A stretch of 32,546 bases of DNA from Bryobacteraceae bacterium (lineage in GTDB: Bacteria; Acidobacteriota; Terriglobia; Bryobacterales; Bryobacteraceae): positions 1 through 32,546 of the forward strand of contig JASHOO010000034.1 in NCBI GenBank assembly GCA_030041035.1. The letters are read 5' to 3'. A program made the translations under genes and the position numbers. This document shows, in pieces, positions 20,879 to 29,616 of the stretch. The stretch's first letter is position 1. The number at the start of each line of letters is the position of its first letter. The notes beneath the pieces are model-generated. The model searched no databases, had not been told where the DNA came from, and saw nothing but the letters and a program-made list of their open reading frames with translations.

Positions 20879-21166
20879 GTGGATATGTCCGATCGCGGGT
20901 TCTGTTTCTTATTTAGTTGCATCGTTATTTTGGCGTCTCTTGGCGCGGCGGGCTGGCTGGTCGCCACGGGCCAGGCGGGGACGGTGGACGGGCTTTTTCT
21001 CCTGCTCACGTCTCTGCTGGTAGCAGCGGCATTCGGGTTATACGTGATGTTCATGATTCGGCGAGCCATGGAACCGATGGAAGCACCGGCGCCCAAAGCC
21101 GCCAAAGCCGCATCTCCTGCTCAGCCGAAGGCCGCGCCTCTGGTGCCGGCGGAAAAAGCAGAGTAG
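20879..21166 (+). CDS. Small predicted two-TM membrane protein with Ala/Pro/Lys-rich tail
   Basis: MDMSDRGFCFLFSCIVILASLGAAGWLVATG...LFLLLTSLLVAAAFGLYVMFMIRRAMEPMEAPAPKAAKAASPAQPKAAPLVPAEKAE; fits snugly between acnA and the convergent fabI. Confidence 0.6.
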   Translation: MDMSDRGFCFLFSCIVILASLGAAGWLVATGQAGTVDGLFLLLTSLLVAAAFGLYVMFMIRRAMEPMEAPAPKAAKAASPAQPKAAPLVPAEKAE

Positions 21167-21169
21167 CCG

Positions 21170-21949
21170 TTACAGCCCCATAATCTGCATCCCGGAATCG
21201 ACGAATATCACGTTGCCGGTGATGCCGCGGGCGAGGTCGCTTGCCAGAAACACAGCCGTGTCGCCAACTTCCGCCGGATCGGTGTTCCGCCGCAAAGGTG
21301 CGCGTTTTGCCATGGTGTCGAGTATTGTGGAGAAATCTTTGATCGCACGTGCCGACGCCGTCTTCACCGGACCGGCAGAAATCGCATTCACCCGAATCTT
21401 GGCCGGACCCAAGTCGCTGGCGAGATACCGCACGGAGGCTTCGAGAGAAGCCTTGGCCACTCCCATCACGTTGTAGTTGGGAACAACGCGCATCGAGCCC
21501 AGGTACGTCAGGGTCGTGATGGAGCCACCCGCGGTCATCGCGGAAGCGGCTGCGCGCGCCACCGCAACCAGCGAATAAGCGCTCACTTCCTGGGCCAGCA
21601 GAAATCCGGCGCGTCCTGTCTCCACAAACGGCCGGCCGAGATCCTCGCGATTCGCAAACGCCAGACTGTGGACCACGGCAGTCAGCGGACGGCTCATGCT
21701 GCGAAGCGTCTCCCCCAGGGCACTGAGTTCTTCTTCTTTGGTAACGTCGCAGGGGAGAATTTTTTCAACTCTCAAGTCCGTTGCCAGCGATTCCAGGGCG
21801 CCCTTCTCGTGCTCACCCAAATAGGTAAGTATCAGCCCGGCACCTTCCCGCGAAAACGACTGGGCGACCGCGTACGCCAGGCTCCACTTATTGGCGATCC
21901 CCAGAACGAGCGCCAGTTTTCCGTCGAGTATTCCAGCCATGCGCGTCAC
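21170..21949 (-). CDS. fabI: Enoyl-[acyl-carrier-protein] reductase FabI
   Basis: GILDGKLALVLGIANKWSLAYAVAQSFSREGA; VHSLAFANREDLGRPF; LGSMRVVPNYNVMGVAKASLEASVRYLASDLGP (Y-x6-K). Confidence 0.94.
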   Translation of the reverse strand: MTRMAGILDGKLALVLGIANKWSLAYAVAQSFSREGAGLILTYLGEHEKGALESLATDLRVEKILPCDVTKEEELSALGETLRSMSRPLTAVVHSLAFANREDLGRPFVETGRAGFLLAQEVSAYSLVAVARAAASAMTAGGSITTLTYLGSMRVVPNYNVMGVAKASLEASVRYLASDLGPAKIRVNAISAGPVKTASARAIKDFSTILDTMAKRAPLRRNTDPAEVGDTAVFLASDLARGITGNVIFVDSGMQIMGL

Positions 21950-22893
21950 CGCAACTTCATGGGAGCGCCGCCGGCTTCTTTGCTGCGCTGTGCGGCATCC
22001 ATGAAGGCGAACATTTCCAGAGTCTCTTCGTTGGGGAACGGAGGCTCCTTGGTTTCAAAAAACTTCACGATTTCGACCAGCAGCGGCCCGTAACTGTCGG
22101 TAGCTTTCGGATCGCTCTGGTTCACCTTCTGGTCGGACCGGAACACGACGGCGCCAAACTTTCCGTAAGGCCGGAGCGCTTCGACGGTACCCAGCCGTCC
22201 GTCTTTCCACCTGCCGACGATCACATCGCTATCCGCGGTATAAGTGCGCGTGACCTCCTCGCAGCCGCGTCCCATCAACGTGTAAAGCAGTTCCACCGCA
22301 TGAACTGCGTACCAGGAAAGATCAAGCTGATGGTGCGGTTCGAGCGGTCCGGGGCCCCAGGTGATCGCACTGGTAATGTCAGGGAATTTCAGGCTGGTGG
22401 CGATCTCGGCAAATCGCAGGGAAGACGCGCTGAACCAGGGTACACCCGCTTCTTTCGCCAGGCGCGCAATCTCACGCGCGTCCTCCAGCGTCGAAGCCAG
22501 AGGTTTATCAATAAAAACAGGCTTACCCGCGGCGAGGACCGGCTTGACCTGCGGCAAATGCACGCGGCCGTCCCCACTCTCCAGCAACACGCCATCCACC
22601 TTGCGGCACAACGTGGGGATATCCGGGACGAACGCGACTTTCCATTTGGTTCTGAGCTCTTCCGCGAACTTATCCACACGGGTATAACTGGATTCCACAT
22701 CTGGACTTCCGCCCTTGTAGGCGGCCACGACGCGCGCGCCAGGCACATAGTCGGGTGAACTGGGATCATTCAGAATCTGCGTAAACGCAATGACGTGCGA
22801 GGTGTCGGTGCCGATGATGCCCAGCCGGATCTCGCCCGTCGCGCAGGTGACACCCAGCAGCAACGGAAGCGCGCAGAATTTCATGTTGGGCAT
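21946..22893 (-). CDS. Gfo/Idh/MocA family oxidoreductase, possible signal peptide
   Basis: MPNMKFCALPLLLGVTCATGEIRLGIIGTDTSH...VLAAGKPVFIDKPLASTLEDAREIARLAKEAGVPWFSASSLRFAE. Confidence 0.85.
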   Translation of the reverse strand: MPNMKFCALPLLLGVTCATGEIRLGIIGTDTSHVIAFTQILNDPSSPDYVPGARVVAAYKGGSPDVESSYTRVDKFAEELRTKWKVAFVPDIPTLCRKVDGVLLESGDGRVHLPQVKPVLAAGKPVFIDKPLASTLEDAREIARLAKEAGVPWFSASSLRFAEIATSLKFPDITSAITWGPGPLEPHHQLDLSWYAVHAVELLYTLMGRGCEEVTRTYTADSDVIVGRWKDGRLGTVEALRPYGKFGAVVFRSDQKVNQSDPKATDSYGPLLVEIVKFFETKEPPFPNEETLEMFAFMDAAQRSKEAGGAPMKLR

Positions 22894-22911
22894 TGTACAC
22901 TGAATTTTTCA

Positions 22912-25011
22912 GTGGACCTTTCAACTCCGCTTACTTATATCAAAGGCGTGGGTCCGGCACGCGCCGCGATGTTCGAACCCAAAGGGCTGCTCACGGTTGA
23001 GGACCTGCTCTCCTATGTCCCGTTTCGCTACGAAGACCGGAGTAACATGAAGAGCATCGCTCAGCTTGCCCCGGGCGAGATGGCGACGGTTGTAGCTGAA
23101 GTTCGCTCCGCGCGAGTGGCTGGTTTCCGGCGCCGCAATCTGGGTCTTTTCGAAGCCTCTTTCAGCGATTCCTCACGAGCCATCCTTCGCGCGAAATGGT
23201 TTCATAGCGAATACCTCGCCAAGACACTCGAGCCGGGCCGTCGTGTCGCGCTTTTCGGAAAAATCGAGTTTGACAACTACACCGGCGAGCTGGCCATGCT
23301 GCATCCAGAGTTCGAAATTCTCACCGAGGACGATGACGCCGCCGAAGCCGCTCTGCATGTGGGCCGCGTGGTGCCCATTTATGAAGCCATTTCCAAAGTG
23401 AATACGCGCGCCATCCGCACCATCGTGCATCGCGCGCTGGCTCAGATCGCTCCACTCCAGGACTACCTGCCCGAAAGCCTTCGCACGCGCTTCAAGCTGG
23501 TAGATCGATGGACCGCTGTCCGCCAAATGCATTTCCCAACACCCGATTCGGATCTCCGCCTGCTGAACGGCTTCCGCTCACCGGCCCAGTTCCGGCTGAT
23601 CTTCGAAGAGTTTTTCTGGCTGGAGTGTGGGTTGCTCCTGCGCAGGGGCAAGGCCCGCGAGCAAGCCGGCATCGGCTTCGAGCTGAATGATCAGGTGCGA
23701 GAGCGCATCAAGACCATGCTGCCTTTCAAGCCCACGAGCGCGCAAAAGCGGGTGCTGGGCGAGATCGCCCGCGACATGGCTGCGCCGTGCCCCATGCACC
23801 GGCTGCTGCAAGGTGACGTGGGCAGCGGCAAGACCATCGTGGCCGCGGAGGCCGCGGTAATCGCCATCGAGAACGGATATCAGGTCGCCATGCTCGCGCC
23901 CACAGAAATTCTCGCTGCGCAACATTTCTCGTACCTGAAGCCGCTGCTTTCCAAACTCGGCTATGTTGTGGTTCTGCTCACCGGTTCGTTCAGTGATCGC
24001 GAAAAATTGCAGCTCAAGAAGCTCCTAGCTGAAGGTCTGGTACATGTGGCCGTAGGAACGCACGCGCTGCTCGAAAAGAACGTCGAATTCCGGAGGCTCG
24101 GCCTGGCGATCATCGATGAGCAGCACCGCTTCGGTGTCATGCAACGTTTAGGTCTGGCGCACAAGGGTGCTCATCCCGATGTTCTGGTGATGACCGCGAC
24201 GCCGATTCCGCGAACCCTGGCACTGACCGTTTACGGCGATCTCGACGTCTCCGTGATCGATGAACTCCCGCCCGGACGCCGGCCGATCGTCACCAAGCAT
24301 GTGACCGCGGATCACGTCGAGGGCGTCTACAGCTTCCTCAAGAAGCAGATCAGCCTGGGCCGGCAGGCGTACGTCGTGTATCCGGTAATCGAGGAGTCCG
24401 AGACGCAAGCCATGAAGGCGGCCGAGAAAATGTACGCGCATTTGTCGCGGGAAGTGTTTCCGGATCTCAGCGTGGGCCTGCTGCACGGGCGTTTGCCGAT
24501 TCCTGAAAAAGAAGCCGCCATGGAGGATTTCAAACTGGGCCGCATTCAGATTCTGGTTTCGACCACGGTGATCGAAGTCGGCGTAGACGTGCCCAACGCG
24601 ACCGTCATGGTCATCGAGCAGGCCGAACGCTTTGGCCTGGCGCAGCTGCATCAGCTTCGCGGAAGGGTGGGCCGCGGCGCTGAGCAGAGCTATTGCATCC
24701 TGGTGACCGAACGCATCAACGACGCCGCGCGCGAACGGATACGCACCATGGTGGACACCAACGACGGTTTCCAGATTGCCGAAATGGATCTGAAACTGCG
24801 CGGCCCCGGGGAATTTTTCGGAACGCGCCAATCGGGTTTGCCGGCACTGCGCGTGGCGAACATTTTGCGGGATCAGGAGATTCTGGCGGCGGCCCGCAAT
24901 GCTGCCGCGGAATTCCTCGATCAGCGGACTCCCGCCGGTGAGTTCGAGCGCGCCATGGAGTACGTGCACGGCCACTGGGAGCGCCGCTACGGATTGGTCG
25001 AGGTGGGATAG
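22912..25011 (+). CDS. recG: ATP-dependent DNA helicase RecG
   Basis: TYIKGVGPARAAMFEPKGLLTVEDLLSYVPFRYEDRS; HRLLQGDVGSGKTIVAAEAA; IIDEQHRFGVMQR; VMTATPIPRTLALTVYGDLDVSVIDELPPGR; FGLAQLHQLRGRVGRG. GTG 22912 preferred over track start 22795. Confidence 0.96.
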   Translation: MDLSTPLTYIKGVGPARAAMFEPKGLLTVEDLLSYVPFRYEDRSNMKSIAQLAPGEMATVVAEVRSARVAGFRRRNLGLFEASFSDSSRAILRAKWFHSEYLAKTLEPGRRVALFGKIEFDNYTGELAMLHPEFEILTEDDDAAEAALHVGRVVPIYEAISKVNTRAIRTIVHRALAQIAPLQDYLPESLRTRFKLVDRWTAVRQMHFPTPDSDLRLLNGFRSPAQFRLIFEEFFWLECGLLLRRGKAREQAGIGFELNDQVRERIKTMLPFKPTSAQKRVLGEIARDMAAPCPMHRLLQGDVGSGKTIVAAEAAVIAIENGYQVAMLAPTEILAAQHFSYLKPLLSKLGYVVVLLTGSFSDREKLQLKKLLAEGLVHVAVGTHALLEKNVEFRRLGLAIIDEQHRFGVMQRLGLAHKGAHPDVLVMTATPIPRTLALTVYGDLDVSVIDELPPGRRPIVTKHVTADHVEGVYSFLKKQISLGRQAYVVYPVIEESETQAMKAAEKMYAHLSREVFPDLSVGLLHGRLPIPEKEAAMEDFKLGRIQILVSTTVIEVGVDVPNATVMVIEQAERFGLAQLHQLRGRVGRGAEQSYCILVTERINDAARERIRTMVDTNDGFQIAEMDLKLRGPGEFFGTRQSGLPALRVANILRDQEILAAARNAAAEFLDQRTPAGEFERAMEYVHGHWERRYGLVEVG

Positions 25012-25539
25012 ATGCGCGTCATCGGCGGTGAATTTCGCTCCCGCCGCCTGAAATCCATCCCTGGGCTCGACACGCGCCCCACGCCGGACCGCCTTCGCGA
25101 AACGCTGTTTGATATTCTCGGTTCGCGCATTGAGGGCGCTGTGTTTCTGGACGCGTACGCCGGCACGGGCGCTGTAGGCATCGAAGCCCTCAGCCGCGGC
25201 GCTGCTCGAGTCATCTTCATCGAGCGAAGCAAGCGTGCCGCGAAAGTCATCCAGGAAAATCTGGCGAGTCTGGGAGTCGGGGATCGCGCCCAGTTGGTGA
25301 ACGCTTCCGCGGCCTCATCTGTTGCCGGACACAATGTTGACATCGTATTTCTTGACCCGCCCTACGAGCTCGAGACCGAATACGCAACAGCACTCAACGC
25401 GCTGGGTGCCGATCCGCCGTTGTTAGTGATCGTTCAGCACTCTGTGCGTCTTCGGCCGGCTGAGTGTTTCGGCTCGCTCCACAAAACACGCACGCTACAG
25501 CAGGGAGACAATGCGTTGACGTTCTACGGGCCCCGGTAA
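25012..25539 (+). CDS. rsmD: 16S rRNA (guanine(966)-N(2))-methyltransferase RsmD
   Basis: MRVIGGEFRSRRLKSIPGLDTRPTPDRLRETLFDIL; FLDAYAGTGAVGIEALSRGA; VDIVFLDPPYELE. Starts immediately after the recG stop (TAGATG). Confidence 0.95.
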   Translation: MRVIGGEFRSRRLKSIPGLDTRPTPDRLRETLFDILGSRIEGAVFLDAYAGTGAVGIEALSRGAARVIFIERSKRAAKVIQENLASLGVGDRAQLVNASAASSVAGHNVDIVFLDPPYELETEYATALNALGADPPLLVIVQHSVRLRPAECFGSLHKTRTLQQGDNALTFYGPR

Positions 25540-25590
25540 TATCACCACCATCCATCGGAGACCAGATGCGTATCGGTAGGATGCGCCTGT

Positions 25591-26379
25591 CTATAAAAGC
25601 CGCAGCTCCACGGGCGCACCCACGCCGCAGCCTAAAATCTTCGCAGCCGACGCCTGGCTGGCCGATATCTCGAGGTAGCCCGAGCTTCCGGCGATGACGA
25701 AAAGCTCGCTCGGACCGCACTCGGCATAGTTCCGCGCCAGCCGCTCGACCGTTTGGAGCCCGACCGACAATTCGAATGGCCGAGTGTCGAGGTCCGGAAA
25801 CCCGTCAGCGGGGAAATTCGTAATCAGGTTTCCAAAATGGTCGATCTTGAGAATCGCGCCTGTCCAGCCGCGCCGGGCTGTGCGAACCGGTTTCTCGATG
25901 TGCAGCCGCATGTAATCGATAATGGGTTTCCCGAACTTTGCCGGCGCAACGCCCCTCGCCAGATGCGCCCCCGCAGGCGAGAAAACATCCCGCCCATGAA
26001 ATGTCCGGCTGACGTTTTTGAGGAAAAACCTTTCCGCTTTGATCCATCGCACCTTGTGTTTCTCGCGTGCATAAATGAACGAAAGCACGCCGTTGTCCGG
26101 CGCCACGAAGCGCTGGCCGGCCGCTTCCGCCAGAATAGGCCGCCGCGAAGTCCCCACGCCCGGGTCGACCACCACGACGTGAACCGTACCGCGGGGGAAG
26201 TACGGGTATGCCTGCGCTACCAGATAAGCGCCCTCGTGGATGCCGAATGGCCCGATCTCATGGCTGATATCCACAATCTGCGCCTCCGGACAAATGCCCA
26301 AGATCACGCCCTTCATCGTGCCAACAAAGTGATCGGACAAGCCGAAATCAGTGGTCAGAGTAATAACGGGACGGCGCAT
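25591..26379 (-). CDS. SAM hydrolase / SAM hydroxide adenosyltransferase family (DUF62)
   Basis: ITLTTDFGLSDHFVGTMKGVILGICPEAQIVDISHEIGPFGIHEGAYLVAQAYPYFPRGTVHVVVVDPGVGTSRRPI; APDNGVLSF; DHFGNLITNFP. Confidence 0.93.
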   Translation of the reverse strand: MRRPVITLTTDFGLSDHFVGTMKGVILGICPEAQIVDISHEIGPFGIHEGAYLVAQAYPYFPRGTVHVVVVDPGVGTSRRPILAEAAGQRFVAPDNGVLSFIYAREKHKVRWIKAERFFLKNVSRTFHGRDVFSPAGAHLARGVAPAKFGKPIIDYMRLHIEKPVRTARRGWTGAILKIDHFGNLITNFPADGFPDLDTRPFELSVGLQTVERLARNYAECGPSELFVIAGSSGYLEISASQASAAKILGCGVGAPVELRLL

Positions 26380-26395
26380 TGTTAAACTGTAGTCA

Positions 26396-27562
26396 GTGGA
26401 GCGTTACTACTTCGATCATAATGCGACTACGCCCGTCTCGCCGGAAGTGATCCAGACGATGCTCGGGTGTCTGGCCGAAGTATACGGCAACGCATCCAGT
26501 ATCCACCACTTCGGACAGATGGCCAAGCAGCGGCTGGAGATGGCCCGCCGCCAGAGCGCCGCGCTCGTCAATTGCCGGCCGCAAGAAATCGTGTTCACCA
26601 GTGGCGGCACCGAGGCTGATAACCTGGCCCTGTTCGGCGTCGTGCGCTATTCCAAACGCCCGCAACGGCACCTGGTCGCGACCGCCATTGAGCACCCCGC
26701 GGTTCTGAACGCCTGTGCGCAGCTGGAGCGTGAGGGCGTCGAGGTCACCTATGTGCGGGTAGGCGCGAGCGGTGTGGTGGATCCCGATGACATTCGGCGC
26801 GCGCTGCGCCCCTCGACGGTGCTGGTTTCGGTGATGCACGTCAATAACGAGCTGGGCACCATGCAACCCATGGCCGAAATCGCCCGCGTGACTCGAGAGG
26901 CTGCCGTGTATCTGCACTGCGATGGTGTGCAGGCGCTAGGAAAAATTCCCGTCGACGTGCCCTCCCTGGGCGTGGATCTCTATTCCATGAGCGGTCACAA
27001 GATTTATGCTCCCAAGGGCTTGGGTGCGCTATTCGTGCGCAAGGGCACACGCATGAGTTCCATCCTGTTCGGCGGGCATCACGAGCGTGAGCGCCGGCCC
27101 GGCACCGAAAATGTACCCGGTGCCGTAGCGCTGGGTTGTGCGGCTGAGGTGGCGGCCGGCGATCTCGCAACTCAGGTCACCGAGCTCGCCATGCTTCGGG
27201 ACCGGCTGGAAAAGGGCATCCTCGAACGGATACCGGATGCGGGTGTGAACGGGGCACGCCGGTCGCGCACACCCAACACCAGCAACATCTACTTCGACGG
27301 TATCGACGGTGAAGCACTCGTCATAGCGCTCGATCTGCGCGGCTTCGCGGTGTCCACCGGCGCGGCCTGCTCGAGCGGGGCGGTTGAGCCGTCGCACGTG
27401 CTGACTGCCATTGGTCTCACGGCCGAGCGCGCGCGTGCCAGCATCCGCTTCTCACTCGGCCGCTCCAACACCCGCGAGCAGGTGGATGCCCTCATTCACG
27501 CCGTAGAAGATTCCGTTCGCCATCTCCGCAAGATTTCTCCCGTGGTGCATGCCAATGCGTGA
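26396..27562 (+). CDS. Cysteine desulfurase (NifS/IscS-like)
   Basis: YYFDHNATTPVSPEVI; GGTEADNLAL; MSGHKIYAPKGLGALFVRKG (PLP Lys); STGAACSSGAVEPSHVLTAIGL (catalytic Cys). GTG start. Confidence 0.95.
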   Translation: MERYYFDHNATTPVSPEVIQTMLGCLAEVYGNASSIHHFGQMAKQRLEMARRQSAALVNCRPQEIVFTSGGTEADNLALFGVVRYSKRPQRHLVATAIEHPAVLNACAQLEREGVEVTYVRVGASGVVDPDDIRRALRPSTVLVSVMHVNNELGTMQPMAEIARVTREAAVYLHCDGVQALGKIPVDVPSLGVDLYSMSGHKIYAPKGLGALFVRKGTRMSSILFGGHHERERRPGTENVPGAVALGCAAEVAAGDLATQVTELAMLRDRLEKGILERIPDAGVNGARRSRTPNTSNIYFDGIDGEALVIALDLRGFAVSTGAACSSGAVEPSHVLTAIGLTAERARASIRFSLGRSNTREQVDALIHAVEDSVRHLRKISPVVHANA

Positions 27563-28676
27563 ATCTTCCATACTGAATCAGCCGATTGCGGTGGCGATGA
27601 GCGGTGGCGTCGATAGTTCGACGGTCGCCGCCCTGTTAGTCGCCCGCGGTCACTCCGTCGTCGGCCTTACCATGCAGCTCTGGAATCAGCGCCGCCTTCC
27701 CGAACTGGCTGCCGACGGCGGCACGGGCCGCTGCTGTTCGCTCGATGATGTTTACGATGCGCGGCGGGTGGCTGAGCAGCTCGGCATCCCGTACTATGTG
27801 GTGAATTTCGAGGCCGAGTTCGAGCGCCAGGTGGTCGAGCCTTTTCTGTCAGAATATTTGGCTGGCCGCACCCCCATTCCGTGCACGCTGTGCAATAACT
27901 TCATCAAGTTCGACCGCTTTATTGATATGGCCCAAGGCGTTGGTGCTGCGGAAATCGCCACCGGCCATTACGCTCGCATTACACGCGACCTTTCTACAGG
28001 CCGCTACCAATTGCGCAAGGCCGCCGACTGCGGCAAGGACCAGACCTACTTTTTGTTCGGTCTCACACAATCCCAACTCGCTCGCACGCTATTTCCCCTC
28101 GGCGAAATGACGAAATCCGAAGTGCGCGCACTGGCCGAAAGCATGGGCCTAGCTGTAGCCGCCAAGCAGGATAGCCAGGAGATCTGCTTCGTACCCAATG
28201 GCGATTATGGCGCATTTCTGGATGCCTATCTGCGCTCCAAGGGCCGTGAACGGGCCGTGGAACGCGGCGAAATCGTGACCACCGGCGGCCGGACGGTGGG
28301 GACGCATACCGGCGTACATCACTTTACGGTTGGCCAGCGACGCGGCCTGGGAATTGCTACCGGCGAGCCGCTTTATGTGATTTCGACCGATGCCGCCACC
28401 CAGCGTGTTGTCGTGGGCTCCAATGAGGAGCTACTGCGCGCGCGCCTTGCCGCCAACAAAGTGAATTGGGTTTCATGGCCTGGCCTCCCTGCTTCCGCAC
28501 GCGCGCAGGTGAAGGTGCGCAACAAGCACGTGGCTGCGCCGGCCACACTCCATCCGACTGCCTGGCCAGACCGCGTCGAAGTGCATTTCGATGAGCCGCA
28601 GCGCGCCGTAACGCCCGGCCAAGCTGCCGTGTTTTACGACAGCGATTTGGTTCTCGGCGGCGGATGGATAGAATGA
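27549..28676 (+). CDS. mnmA: tRNA-specific 2-thiouridylase MnmA
   Basis: VAMSGGVDSSTVAALLVARGHSVVGLTMQLW; RTPIPCTLCNNFIKF; ATGHYARI; KDQTYFLFGL; QEICFVPNGDYGAFL. Overlaps cysteine desulfurase by 14 nt. Confidence 0.96.
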   Translation: MPMRESSILNQPIAVAMSGGVDSSTVAALLVARGHSVVGLTMQLWNQRRLPELAADGGTGRCCSLDDVYDARRVAEQLGIPYYVVNFEAEFERQVVEPFLSEYLAGRTPIPCTLCNNFIKFDRFIDMAQGVGAAEIATGHYARITRDLSTGRYQLRKAADCGKDQTYFLFGLTQSQLARTLFPLGEMTKSEVRALAESMGLAVAAKQDSQEICFVPNGDYGAFLDAYLRSKGRERAVERGEIVTTGGRTVGTHTGVHHFTVGQRRGLGIATGEPLYVISTDAATQRVVVGSNEELLRARLAANKVNWVSWPGLPASARAQVKVRNKHVAAPATLHPTAWPDRVEVHFDEPQRAVTPGQAAVFYDSDLVLGGGWIE

Positions 28677-28683
28677 CGGTTTC

Positions 28684-29616
28684 ATGCGCTCCCGCTCGCG
28701 GCTGCGCGATGCCGCCGAATATGCGCTCGCTCTGTTGGCGCTAGGCTCGCTCGCTTACACTCCCCTTGGCGTGTCGCGTCGCCTGGCGCGATGCCACACT
28801 TGGCTGCTCGATCTTGCCCTGCCGCGTCTCCGCCGCGTAGCCATGGCAAATCTGTCCATGGCCCTTCCCGCCCTGAGCCGTCAGGAGCACGCGCGTATCG
28901 TGGACGGCATTTTCCGGTCCATCGCCCGCCTGCTCGTCACGTTCGCGCGTTTCCCGCGCCTGGATCGCAGCAACATCGGCCAATGGATACGTTATGACGG
29001 CTTCGAACATTTCGAGCAGGCCCGCCGTCGCGGCAAGGGCGTGCTCTTTGCCACGGCACACCTCGGTAACTGGGAGCTGAGCGCCTTCGCGCATGCTCTA
29101 CTCGCTGAGCCGATGTACGTTGTGGTTCGCCCACTGGACAACCCGCTCATCGACAAACTGGTCGCGCACAGACGCTCCATGTCCGGCAACCTCGTCATCG
29201 AGAAGAAAGACTTTGCGCGTGTTATTCTGCAAGCCCTCGCCGCCAACCGGGCAGTTGGCATTCTGATCGATCAGAACGCGTCCCTCGATATGGGCGTATT
29301 CGTGGATTTCTTTGGTGTCCCCGCCTGTGCGGGAGTTGGTTTCGCCCGCCTGGCTGCTCACACCGGAGCCGCCGTCATTCCCGGCTTCGCGCTCTGGTCG
29401 GAGGCAGAGCAGAAATTCATCCTGCGCTTCTATCCCGAAGTGCTGATCTCGGGTGACGTGCAGGTGGATACCGCGCGCATCCATGCCGTCTTGGAGCGTG
29501 TGATCCGCGAATCTCCCGATCAGTGGCTCTGGATCCACCGCCGCTGGAAAACGCGCCCTCCGGGCGAACCGCCGCCCGCGCCTGAGAACACCAACCGCAC
29601 GTCTACGATATACTGA
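28684..29616 (+). CDS. LpxL/HtrB-family lysophospholipid (lipid A biosynthesis-type) acyltransferase
   Basis: ATAHLGNWELSAFA (HX4E motif), YVVVRPLDNPLIDKLVAHRRSMSGNLVIEK, GILIDQNASLDMGVFVDFFGVPACAGVGFARLAAHTGAAVIPGF, QWLWIHRRWKTRPPGE. Confidence 0.93.
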   Translation: MRSRSRLRDAAEYALALLALGSLAYTPLGVSRRLARCHTWLLDLALPRLRRVAMANLSMALPALSRQEHARIVDGIFRSIARLLVTFARFPRLDRSNIGQWIRYDGFEHFEQARRRGKGVLFATAHLGNWELSAFAHALLAEPMYVVVRPLDNPLIDKLVAHRRSMSGNLVIEKKDFARVILQALAANRAVGILIDQNASLDMGVFVDFFGVPACAGVGFARLAAHTGAAVIPGFALWSEAEQKFILRFYPEVLISGDVQVDTARIHAVLERVIRESPDQWLWIHRRWKTRPPGEPPPAPENTNRTSTIY

